Shown here: positions 43,768-51,346 of the stretch, piece after piece | How positions within the stretch are numbered: the first letter of the stretch is position 1 | How the letters are laid out: every line of letters starts with the position of its first letter | DNA from: JAQBVV01 sp965249205 | Lineage (GTDB): Bacteria > Acidobacteriota > Vicinamibacteria > Vicinamibacterales > UBA2999 | Assembly: GCA_965249205.1 (NCBI GenBank) | Contig: CBDFLL010000006.1 | Coordinates: 930,001-994,000 of the forward strand | DNA length: 64,000 bases | Direction of reading: 5' to 3' | Notes under the pieces: generated by a model | The model's database searches: none | Seen by the model: only the letters and a program-made list of their open reading frames with translations | Told to the model about the DNA's origin: nothing | Translations under genes and position numbers: made by a program

Positions 43768-45147
43768 GGATCCGTCCCGAGTCCTGTAGAAATTAAAGAT
43801 GGCGTAACCTCCAGCTGACTTCAACCAGCAGATCGCCGCTTGTAACGGCGACGGAGGACTACGCCATGCAGGACAGTACCATAGCCCTTTCGCCTGTTCT
43901 TCAATTTCGTCAGGATCTCCAGGCCACGCTGCGCGCCGGCGTGCGGCGCGCCATCGAGGCCGTCCTCGAGGAGGAGCTGCTCGCCGCGCTCGGGGCCGAT
44001 GCGCACGAACGCACGACCGGTCGGCGTGGGTATCGACACGGCACCGTCGACCGGACGGTGACGACGCGCGAGGGGACGCGAACCCTGACGGTGCCCCGCG
44101 CCCGCCTCCGGGACCCGGCGGGGCCGTCCACGGAGTTTCAGAGCACGGTGTTGCCGCGCTATGCGCGACGGACCCGCGAGGTCGACGACGCGCTCCTCGG
44201 GTGCTATTTCGGCGGGGTCAATAGCCGCCGCATCCGCCGGGCGCTCCAGCCGCTCTTGGGAGAGGCGCCGCTGTCGAAGAGCGCCGTCTCGCGCGTGGTG
44301 GCGCGGGTGAAGCAGCAGTTCGCGGTGTGGCAGCAACGGTCCTTGGCCGACGAGCGCTACGCGGTGGTGTTCCTGGATGGGATCCATCTGCGGGTCCGGC
44401 TCGCCGGCCGCGTGGTGGTCGTGCCGATCTTGGCGGCGCTCGGCGTCACGCCCACCGGCCAGAAACAGCTCGTGGCGCTGCAGCTGGCCGCGGCGGAAGC
44501 CACGGCGTCGTGGGGTGGCCTGCTCACCGATCTGCAGCGACGTGGGCTGCCGGCGCCGGTGCTGGTCGTGACCGATGGGCATGCGGGGCTCAAGAAGGCG
44601 CTGGAGGCGTGGCCGACGGTCCGCGTGCAGCGTTGTACGGCGCATAAGGGGCGCAATCTCGACGACGCCTGTCCGGTGCATGCGCGGCCCGAACTTCGCC
44701 GGGATTACCATCGCCTCCTCTACGCGACGGACGGCCTGGCCGCCCGCGCGGCCTACGACGTCTTCCTGAAGAAGTGGACGCCGTTGTGCCCACCGGTTGC
44801 GCGGTCGCTGGAAGAAGCCGGGCTGGACCTGCTTACGTTTTACACCTTCCCAACGGCCATGTGGAAATCCTTGCGGACGACGAACGCCTTGGAGAATCTC
44901 AATCGCGAGTTCCGCCGCCGTACGAAGACCCAGGCGTCCTTCAGCACGGAAGCCGCTGCGCTCACCGTGCTCTTCGGCCTCGTCGCCGCGGGGCAGATCC
45001 TGTTCCGGAAGATCGATGGCCATCAGGACCTCGCGGGCTTCCTAGCGCAGGAGCAGTGGTGTCAGGCCGCGTAACGCGGTAGAGTCGTCAACCAGTCAGC
45101 AGGAGCGTCGCGCCAAAACGTTTTTCTACAACACTCGGGACACATCC
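43768..45147 (+). mobile_element. IS256-family insertion sequence
   Basis: It is 1380 bp with 25-bp imperfect inverted repeats (GGATCCGTCCCGAGTCCTG at the left, GGATGTGTCCCGAGTGTTG read inward from the right). It is flanked by a perfect 8-bp target duplication ATATCCTG at 43760-43767 and 45148-45155. One transposase gene. It interrupts an MFS transporter gene in a reversible way. Confidence 0.9.
43866..45074 (+). CDS. IS256-family transposase
   Basis: The 402-residue mutator-type transposase has D171 (VVFLDGIHL), D237 (VVTDGHAG) and E343 (TTNALENLNREFRRRTK), with the C257-x2-H260 pair (RCTAH) of this family. Length is normal and no damage was found. Confidence 0.9.
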   Translation: MQDSTIALSPVLQFRQDLQATLRAGVRRAIEAVLEEELLAALGADAHERTTGRRGYRHGTVDRTVTTREGTRTLTVPRARLRDPAGPSTEFQSTVLPRYARRTREVDDALLGCYFGGVNSRRIRRALQPLLGEAPLSKSAVSRVVARVKQQFAVWQQRSLADERYAVVFLDGIHLRVRLAGRVVVVPILAALGVTPTGQKQLVALQLAAAEATASWGGLLTDLQRRGLPAPVLVVTDGHAGLKKALEAWPTVRVQRCTAHKGRNLDDACPVHARPELRRDYHRLLYATDGLAARAAYDVFLKKWTPLCPPVARSLEEAGLDLLTFYTFPTAMWKSLRTTNALENLNREFRRRTKTQASFSTEAAALTVLFGLVAAGQILFRKIDGHQDLAGFLAQEQWCQAA

Positions 45148-45564
45148 ATATCCTGCCGCCCACGCCAGACCGTAAAGTCGAACAGGTGATCGCGCTTGCG
45201 CGATAGAAGCGTTAACCGTTGCCACAAGACAACCACAACCAAGCCCGGAAAGAATACGCCATGGATACAATCCACTCATATCAGTCACCTGGGTGGATAG
45301 CGTATGAGCGAGTATCATTGTTAAAGCACCTGTTATGGCTAACAGATGGTGCGGTATCCTGACCATCAACGGCGCAAGCACCAGGCTGGTCACACCTATC
45401 ATCAGAAGTTCGACAGTAATAAGGCCGCCAGCCTCAATCTCACCAATACCTACACCGACAATCAGTCCGCCTATGATCAGCGGAGAAATAATAGGCGTTG
45501 AAATTGCTCCGATTTGCGCGGCACAGGTTCCGATGATGTGTTGGACAGGGTCGCGCGGTTGCAT
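45148..45564 (-). pseudogene. MFS transporter, N-terminal part (gene split by IS256)
   Basis: The first 139 codons of the split transporter: four transmembrane segments (PLIIGGLIVGVGIGEIEAGG, LLMIGVTSLVLAPLMV, SGLGCGCLVATVNASIA). Reconstruction with the distal part gives an uninterrupted 376-residue MFS protein. Confidence 0.75.
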
Positions 45565-45600
45565 TGGCTCAGCTCTTACGAAAAGAAATCAAGGCCATCA

Positions 45601-45652
45601 CCGTTGCGTTCGCAATGCAGAGGTCAGGAGTTCAATCCCCCGCCGTCCACCA
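45601..45652 (+). other. tRNA 3'-half-like sequence
   Basis: TTGCGTTCGCAATGCAG could form an anticodon stem-loop with CGC. It is followed by AGGTCAGGAGTTCAAT and CCGTCCACCA, resembling a variable loop, T-arm and CCA end. The T-stem has two mismatches, the loop is one base short, and no D-arm or 5' acceptor fits upstream. It is probably a tRNA remnant or a chance similarity at the edge of an acquired segment. Confidence 0.25.
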
Positions 45653-45705
45653 ACTTTCCTCAGCGCTGAGTTCCGAGAGTCTACGACTTCAAACGCCAAG
45701 CCAAT

Positions 45706-46068
45706 TCACTCGTCTTGGCGAGGTCCGATACGACTTGGGTGGGACTGCCTGGGCCGGTGTGACGGTAACGCAGGGGCTACTGGCAGGTTGCACGACGGCC
45801 AGAACCTCCTCAAGCGTTCTCGCGCCTTTGCCGTCAGATATCTGAAACCGGATCGACCCACGAGCAGGACGGAGACCAAGCCGAGCAACTCGGGTCCACC
45901 GACAATCAGCAGTCCCGAGAACGCGGCTTTCCAAGTGGTCGACAACCCCGAGAGCGCCACGAGCGGAATGAAAATCGGCAGCACCCACGCCAGGACAAAC
46001 AAGACCACGCCTGCGGCAAATCGCCAACCGGGTGGAGGTGGCTGAATCGTGTTCTGATCCTGCTCCAT
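45706..46068 (-). CDS. Small membrane protein of the transporter-suffix type
   Basis: The 120-residue protein has two hydrophobic segments (about 15-40 and 48-72): FAAGVVLFVLAWVLPIFIPLVALSGL, then WKAAFSGLLIVGGPELLGLVSVLLVG, the pattern of short proteins annotated as transporter suffix domain. The last 30 residues are not family-like. Function is unknown. Confidence 0.55.
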   Translation of the reverse strand: MEQDQNTIQPPPPGWRFAAGVVLFVLAWVLPIFIPLVALSGLSTTWKAAFSGLLIVGGPELLGLVSVLLVGRSGFRYLTAKARERLRRFWPSCNLPVAPALPSHRPRQSHPSRIGPRQDE

Positions 46069-46177
46069 GTCGCTGCCTGAAGACGTTCGCCGGAATGATC
46101 GGTACCACCACGACGCCAGGATAGCCTGAACTGCGGCCGCGTGCGGGCCCTGGCAACCATCGGACTCTGCAGGCGAA

Positions 46178-46207
46178 AAGAGCGGGACCCTCGCGAGTCC
46201 CGCTCTT
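46178..46207 (-). terminator. Terminator for the minus-strand genes to the right
   Basis: An 11-bp stem AAGAGCGGGAC/GTCCCGCTCTT with an 8-base loop. Read on the minus strand it is followed by a T-run (CTCTTTTCG). Confidence 0.65.
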
Positions 46208-46285
46208 CAGATTGCCGGGGGCCAAGCGGGGCTGTCGTGCCCTCCGCACCGACCACCCAGCGGCGGCGTTAGATCGTTGAGTCGA

Positions 46286-46315
46286 AGAGCTCACCGCCGT
46301 CGACGGCGGTGCTCT
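46286..46315. terminator. GC-rich hairpin at the end of the 46291 pseudogene
   Basis: CACCGCCG/CGGCGGTG with flanking GAGC/CTC, overlapping the end of the pseudogene frame. Only the plus strand has a short T-run after it, so its role as terminator is uncertain. Confidence 0.35.
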
Positions 46316-46850
46316 TTGTCGACCTTGATACTCTTGTTGCTCTTGTCGCTCTCGTTACTTTTTGGCTTGCTGCGCGGCACGCACACGGTCACCACGCCAG
46401 AGCGCTGCATTCAAGGTCCGACGCGCTGAAGTGGACGTGATACACGCGCCTGTCGCCCTTGCCCCACCGCTCGGCGCGAAGCAACACGGTGCCGTCGGGA
46501 TTGATGATTGCGTCAACCGCCGTATCGCCACCGCGCAGGCCGCTCGTCGGCTCATCCTGGGTGACACGGTCGATGGTGATGGTTGCGTTGTCGTCCGGAT
46601 CGCTCACGCCGACAATACCGACCTCCACGAGCTCGTGATTCGGCGGCCAGAGACAGGCGATCGACGACCGTGCCGCGGACACGAGCGGTGGGGCATTGGC
46701 ATTCTGGACGTGCACAACCACAGTGTCAGTCGCGGTGCCGCCGAAGTCGTCATCCACGGCCCGCTCGTCGGCATTCGCCGCAGTTCCTGGAGCTCTCAGG
46801 TCGCGTTGTGTCGCCCTCCCCGGTGCCGACCCGTGCGACGCGGTGCCCAT
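46291..46850 (-). pseudogene. C-terminal remnant of a secreted Ig/cadherin-like protein
   Basis: The frame reads TDTVVVHVQNANAPP, LWPPNHELVEVGI, then VLLRAERWGKGDRRVYHVHF. This is the terminal module of large secreted proteins with a polycystin-like repeat, which normally ends in VTVCVPRSK. Here the frame slips near 46395: one frame stops after SALAW, the next carries SGVVTVCVPRSKPK and a basic tail to 46291. The signal peptide and earlier domains are missing. Confidence 0.7.
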
Positions 46851-46941
46851 GCGGCGTGAGGAAGGCGAGGAGGTATCCCCCCCGCCTGTCCCCGCTGCGA
46901 CTCCAAGAGCTAATCAGTCCGTATCGACCTCTTCATTCTTC

Positions 46942-47847
46942 CTACAACACGTCGCCGCAGACGACGCGGATGACCAGTTGCCATGGTTGCCCTATGCCAG
47001 CTCCGGTCATCCGGGATATCACCCGCCATCCGGTCGCCGACGGGCTGTTGGTCGAGGCAAAGACAAACTCACCCGCGTCGGGCGTGCTGCCGTCAGGGAG
47101 TGGGGCTGGAAGCGATCCGCTACTTACGTCGAAGCCTCCCCCCAGAGGCTTTCGGCCGCCATCGCATGCGCAACTTAAATCCCTTCTTTCATTGAGGAGG
47201 TCGGTTCCCGGGTCAAGACAAGTTTTGACCACGTAGTTGCTGACACCTGGGTCACCCTGCGCCCCTGGCGCACCGTTGATGCCGTTCGTGCCGTTCGTGC
47301 CGGCAGCCCCGGTCGGGCCCGTCACGCCCTGAATACCCTGAATCCCTTGGATCCCCTGGTCGCCCTGGTCGCCCTGGTCACCCTGGATCCCCTGAATACC
47401 CTGGTCGCCCTGGTCGCCCTGGATGCCCTGCTCGCCCTGGATGCCGATCGTGATGTCCATTGAGTCGATCCGGTTCGAACCATTACCGGAGCGGACGATC
47501 AAGAGATAGTTGCCAGGCAAAATGCTGGCGGGAAGATCTGCGTCGAAGGTGTTCGGTGTCACAAGTGTTTCAAACAAGAGGTCAACGATGGTCCCGTCGG
47601 GCAGTCCGAGGAACGCAGCCGGAGCGGTATTGCCCAAGTTTTGCCCCGTAATGGTGATGACCGTAGAAGAGACGTCAACCGTCGCCGCGGTGATGACCAG
47701 CTGTCCTGGACTATTCGTGCCGCCGCCGTTATTTCCGTTGCCATTTCCCTGTCCGAGAACGACGCGTGGCGTCGCCAACAGGACAACAACAAGACATAGC
47801 AACAAGGCGAGACTCGCCCGGCTCCAGTTCGATATTCTTGTACTCAT
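46942..47847 (-). CDS. Secreted collagen-like repeat protein
   Basis: The 301-residue protein has a signal peptide (to about residue 32, ...VVLGQG). A Gly/Asn-rich linker and an IPT/TIG-like strand domain follow (residues 48-132, ITGQNLGNTAPAAFLGLPDG). About 25 Gly-X-Y triplets follow (residues about 133-205, many GIQGDQGDQ units), then a C-terminal cysteine-containing domain. Such proteins form surface fibres or stalks. The triplet region makes the DNA repetitive at 47230-47450. Confidence 0.85.
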   Translation of the reverse strand: MSTRISNWSRASLALLLCLVVVLLATPRVVLGQGNGNGNNGGGTNSPGQLVITAATVDVSSTVITITGQNLGNTAPAAFLGLPDGTIVDLLFETLVTPNTFDADLPASILPGNYLLIVRSGNGSNRIDSMDITIGIQGEQGIQGDQGDQGIQGIQGDQGDQGDQGIQGIQGIQGVTGPTGAAGTNGTNGINGAPGAQGDPGVSNYVVKTCLDPGTDLLNERRDLSCACDGGRKPLGGGFDVSSGSLPAPLPDGSTPDAGEFVFASTNSPSATGWRVISRMTGAGIGQPWQLVIRVVCGDVL

Positions 47848-48221
47848 CGTATTTCCTCTCTCCTGAGCAGCAGCGCCCCCGGCGTGAACCGAATTAGATG
47901 TCGATAACTATGGTGTTTCACTGTGACCTCCTCGATGACTTCGGTGAAAGTTCAGCGCGGGGGGGCAGGAGCTGAACAGCATTTCGCCTCATGCCCTCTT
48001 GTCAAGGGACACCGGTGGCGCGATGCATGTCTTCATGCATGGCGGCAACTCTACCGAGATGGCTGGCGCACAGGGGACGAGTGCGCACGAATGTTGCGGG
48101 AGTCACTTGCCGTAGGCGGAGACAGGTTGCTGCGACCCCGAAATGGCCTCGTGGAACACGGTTTCCACAGGTGATGGCAGCCATTTCGAGGCCCCGCACC
48201 AGCGGGTACACTGCGGAACAG
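47848..48221. other. Upstream region between divergent genes
   Basis: 374 bases between the collagen-like gene (minus) and the hypothetical gene starting at 48222 (plus). The plus frame is open from 47991, but that N-terminal part looks unlike a protein. No operator or element was recognised. Confidence 0.4.
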
Positions 48222-49283
48222 ATGTCAAAAGACCGCCGGTCAGGCACCGGGCCATGGATCGCGAGTCGCTACCGCGTCGCCAGACGAGAGGCCGCGCGAC
48301 ACAGGCCGTCTGGCGACTCTTCTGAGTGTCCTGACGCGTTCCTGGTGACAGCGCGTGGTTTCTCCAGCTCACAGGACGCCGCGGACGAGATTCGTGCGTT
48401 AGCTCATGCGATCGAGGCCATACACCAGGCGTCGAGCGCGGCCGACCCCGCCGTGTGGCGGTCGGTAGTCGAGGAAGCGGAGTGTCTGGCGATTTCACTG
48501 ACCCAACGTCTCGGCATCAAGCCACGCGAGTCCCGCGCGGCAGAGCTATTTACCGATATCTTCCACGCCACAGGCCAGTACCATCGCGTCACCGGAAACC
48601 GGTGGCAAGCGGCGTGGGACTCATTGATCGCGATTTCGTTCGACGTCCGGCGACGCCCGCCCAGACACGTCGACATCGACGCGGGGGCGCTGGCGTTGGC
48701 CAGCACCATGGAGGGACCTCGGAAGGTCTCGGACGACGACGCCGCGCGAGTGCGGGATCTGCGCCTGCGTGGCGACCATCTGGAAGCGCTCGCATACGCG
48801 GATCGCGCGCTCATTGCGTCCGAGGCCAACCCGACCCTGCGCTGGGAACACGCGTTGTGCGAGGTTCATCTCTGTGCGTCCACGGAACCGCTCCGACGGT
48901 GGCGGCGACGGGAAGAGGGGGGTCAGGAGCACGCCGCGTGCCTGCTGGCGCTCTACGCTCGCGCCGTACCCGCGACAACGGAGGCGCGAATGTTCACTGC
49001 CCCGGACGGAGTGACCGAGGCGCACCGAGTGACCCGAATCGTCCACGACCTGTACAACGTCACCATCCCCATGGAAGACCGGCTGCGGCGTCTCGGGTCC
49101 GCTCTCTATTCCTTGTCTCCCCGGGTCGAGCGAGAGATTGGCCTGGTGTTTCTCGCTGCGGCCGCACGCTGGCTTCACCGCCGGCAGCACACCCCTCTCT
49201 ATGTGCTGGTGGAAACCGCGTACCGCACGCTGTCCCAGTCGTTCAGCGAGGGCCGGACCGCTGACGTACTAGCAGGCTGCTGA
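48222..49283 (+). CDS. Hypothetical protein, C-terminus replaced by IS end
   Basis: From ATG 48222 the protein has 353 residues, mainly helical and charged (EIRALAHAIEAIHQ, VRDLRLRGDHLEALAYADRALIASEANP, LVETAYRTLSQSF). There is no signal or membrane segment. A TPR-like unit may lie near 195-215. I do not recognise the family. The last residues (LAGC and stop) are encoded by a solo IS5/IS1182 end at 49269-49300, so the natural C-terminus is probably lost. Confidence 0.5.
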   Translation: MSKDRRSGTGPWIASRYRVARREAARHRPSGDSSECPDAFLVTARGFSSSQDAADEIRALAHAIEAIHQASSAADPAVWRSVVEEAECLAISLTQRLGIKPRESRAAELFTDIFHATGQYHRVTGNRWQAAWDSLIAISFDVRRRPPRHVDIDAGALALASTMEGPRKVSDDDAARVRDLRLRGDHLEALAYADRALIASEANPTLRWEHALCEVHLCASTEPLRRWRRREEGGQEHAACLLALYARAVPATTEARMFTAPDGVTEAHRVTRIVHDLYNVTIPMEDRLRRLGSALYSLSPRVEREIGLVFLAAAARWLHRRQHTPLYVLVETAYRTLSQSFSEGRTADVLAGC

Positions 49284-49300
49284 AGAACCCGGGTGATCGG
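49269..49300. repeat. Solo end of the IS5/IS1182-type element (32 bp)
   Basis: CTAGCAGGCTGCTGAAGAACC continuing to GGGTGATCGG is identical to one end of the 1295-bp IS; the rest of the IS is absent. Two convergent genes both terminate in it: the plus gene by TGA at 49281-49283 and the minus gene by TAG in the CTAG. Confidence 0.85.
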
Positions 49301-49637
49301 CGGGACGCTCCAGCCGCATGACGTACAGACGGTTGGCTTCCCGACGAGCGAGCCACCCGAGGACGACGATTCGATCGCCTAGCTTGAGGTCATCGGCCGT
49401 AAATCCGACCGCACTGAATTCCGACAGGTTATCAAAGTCGAAGCGCCACGATTGCTCGCTACCGACCTCGGTGACCGTGACGAACGGGTGTGGGTTGATG
49501 AAGCGAAACTCGGTGATCGTGCCGTCGATCGTGGCTTCCCGAGTCTCGTCGAATTGCCCAGCCACAGAGTGATGTGCCTGCGCCACCGCTCCAGCCACCA
49601 TCAACGTCGCGGCAACCGCTATCGTCCACCTTCGCAT
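49269..49637 (-). CDS. DUF6152 family secreted protein, C-terminus altered
   Basis: The 122-residue protein has a signal peptide (1-21), AHHSVAGQFDETREATIDG and INPHPFVTV, then LKLGDRIVVLGW: the DUF6152 pattern, common in Acidobacteriota and proteobacteria. The final residues (GSSAAC) come from the solo IS end, replacing the usual tail. It lies downstream of the membrane-protein operon that starts at 51274. Confidence 0.75.
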   Translation of the reverse strand: MRRWTIAVAATLMVAGAVAQAHHSVAGQFDETREATIDGTITEFRFINPHPFVTVTEVGSEQSWRFDFDNLSEFSAVGFTADDLKLGDRIVVLGWLARREANRLYVMRLERPADHPGSSAAC

Positions 49638-49751
49638 GTCCGGATTTTAGTCCGGCGACCGTATTGACCGCCACCATTCGTGCGCGCGGGAAGCGCGCGA
49701 TACTGGCGGGCGTTGCGGCAGCCATTTCACGAGGTTCGCACAGTAGGCCGA

Positions 49752-49844
49752 CTACTCGATGTTGCGGTCGATCAGGACGCCGACGACTCCCACCAGGCCG
49801 ACAACAAGGGCCACGACCAGACCGACCGTCAGCATGAAACCCAT
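49752..49844 (-). CDS. 30-residue membrane microprotein
   Basis: The ATG overlaps the TGA of the preceding gene (TGATG), so translation is probably coupled. The product is one transmembrane helix (MLTVGLVVALVVGLVGVVG) with a short charged end (VLIDRNIE). The coupling and the membrane nature of both upstream products support a real gene. It may be a small subunit of the membrane complex encoded upstream. Confidence 0.55.
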   Translation of the reverse strand: MGFMLTVGLVVALVVGLVGVVGVLIDRNIE

Positions 49845-50782
49845 CAGAAAGAGTCCCCCAGGAACGGCAGCATTCGACCGGAATAGATGACGCCGACCCA
49901 CGCGGCAACAGCCGACACGGCGATCGCCTTGTCCAGCAGCCCCGCGTCATCTCCCGCCTCTAGTCCCCACAGCCGGTCGAACACCGTGAGATACAGCAGA
50001 TCGGCACCTGCCACCATCAGGCAGGCGATCTTCCAGTAGAACGGGTCACTGGACACGTACTGTTCGGGACTGGCGATGACAAACAGCATCCCGGTCACGA
50101 GATTGACGCCGAAGCCAAGCATGGCCCAGGGCAGCAGCCGGTGCAGCGACGCATATGAAGCTGCTCGAAGCCCGCCCAGCACTCGCAGATTCACCACCAC
50201 GAGCACACCGAATAGCAGCGAGAGTCCGATGAAATGCAGCACCTCGGCCGCCGGCCAGACCCACGCACGGCCGATTACGAAGTCCTGAATCGCATCAACG
50301 GGGACCCATCCGGTGGTTGCGATAGCGGCCTCGTCCATCCTGATCTCCGGATGGCGAATTTCGCCGCCCACCGTGGCGGCCCCCGCCATCAGCACGACCG
50401 TCACAAGGGCCAGGAGCAGGACCGCAGACGACGTCCAGCCCGGAGGCCTTGCCAGCCGACGAGACTGCCAGAGTGCGAGCCATGCGACAGCGCCGGTGAT
50501 CTCCACGAATGTAAAGGCCAGCAGCACGCCATTGTGGTGTGCGGCGATCGCCGCCGCCGACACATCCGGGAGACCCGAAATAGCTTCTTGTGCGGCGAGC
50601 CCGGTGAGATATACCGGGAGCGACGCGAGCGCGATGAGAAAGAGCAGCTCGAGGCTCGCACGCATCAGATGATCGCTGCGCCGCATGAATGCCAGAAGAA
50701 GCAGGCCCAGACCAATCACTGTACCGACCGTCGGCACATGGTTCATCAGGAGGTGCAAATGCGGCGTATTTACGACGGGCAT
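49844..50782 (-). CDS. Multi-pass membrane protein (DUF2231-like N-terminus, DUF6644-like C-terminus)
   Basis: The 312-residue protein has about eight transmembrane segments. The N-terminal half opens TPHLHLLMNHVPTVGTVIG with conserved histidines. The C-terminal half contains AWVWPAAEVLHFIGLSLLFGVLVVV and NLVTGMLFVIASPEQYVSSDPFYWK, like cytochrome b561-type DUF6644 proteins, whose histidines could bind heme. Second gene of the operon 51274-49752 and perhaps to 49269. Confidence 0.65.
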   Translation of the reverse strand: MPVVNTPHLHLLMNHVPTVGTVIGLGLLLLAFMRRSDHLMRASLELLFLIALASLPVYLTGLAAQEAISGLPDVSAAAIAAHHNGVLLAFTFVEITGAVAWLALWQSRRLARPPGWTSSAVLLLALVTVVLMAGAATVGGEIRHPEIRMDEAAIATTGWVPVDAIQDFVIGRAWVWPAAEVLHFIGLSLLFGVLVVVNLRVLGGLRAASYASLHRLLPWAMLGFGVNLVTGMLFVIASPEQYVSSDPFYWKIACLMVAGADLLYLTVFDRLWGLEAGDDAGLLDKAIAVSAVAAWVGVIYSGRMLPFLGDSF

Positions 50783-50797
50783 GAGCGGTTCCCCACG

Positions 50798-51274
50798 TTA
50801 CGGGACATAGGCCAGGAGTCGCCCAGCCGTAATCGCCACAACCCAGGCCAGGAGCGACAGGAGGGCTAGGCGCCGTGCGGTTCGGCTCACCACGACTTGG
50901 TCGGCGCTCGGGCCGTACCCGTGGCGCTTGATCAGCACGACGATCGCGATACCCGCCGCCACGACCAGGAGCTTGGCCAGAAACAGCCCCTGCGTGCCCC
51001 GCGTACTCGCGGCCGCGCCAAACAGCATCGCGCCGGTCACCAGGCTGACCCACCAGCCGACCCATACCATCCGAAATAGACCGCGCAACGGCGCGAGCGG
51101 AATGGTGCTACCCAGGCCAAGTATGCGCAGACTCAGCACCGCGCTCGCCCCGACAAGTACGGCCATAGCGACCGTATGAAGAGTCAGGATGGTCGGATAG
51201 CCCCAGACCGTGGGCGCCTCGCGTACCCATGTCGACACCGCGAGCCCTTCGATCCACAGATAGACATCCATCAC
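50798..51274 (-). CDS. DUF6644-like four-helix membrane protein
   Basis: The 158-residue protein has four transmembrane segments. It has VWGYPTILTLHTVAMAVLVGASAVLSLRILG and VGWWVSLVTGAMLFGAA, resembling the C-terminal half of the next gene. Possibly a heme-binding membrane subunit; this is inferred from spaced histidines only. Start could be either of the two first ATGs. First gene of the operon; 15 bases to the next. Confidence 0.65.
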   Translation of the reverse strand: MMDVYLWIEGLAVSTWVREAPTVWGYPTILTLHTVAMAVLVGASAVLSLRILGLGSTIPLAPLRGLFRMVWVGWWVSLVTGAMLFGAAASTRGTQGLFLAKLLVVAAGIAIVVLIKRHGYGPSADQVVVSRTARRLALLSLLAWVVAITAGRLLAYVP

Positions 51275-51346
51275 GCGTGTCCAGCGGCTTCAGCGAGGCT
51301 CCGCGCTTCCCGCTGACACTGCGCAAGCCGGGATCGTTGACATGGA

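Noticed and set aside
43821..45023. 400-codon minus frame across the IS256 element
   Set aside because: Crosses the transposase on the opposite strand and lacks any protein family pattern.
45601..45652. Possible tRNA-Ala(CGC) gene
   Set aside because: No D-arm, no matching 5' acceptor strand and a mismatched T-stem; kept only as a tRNA-like remnant.
47230..47450. Regularly repeated DNA resembling a repeat array (considered as CRISPR)
   Set aside because: The period is 9 and multiples, with no spacers; it encodes Gly-X-Y triplets of the collagen-like protein.
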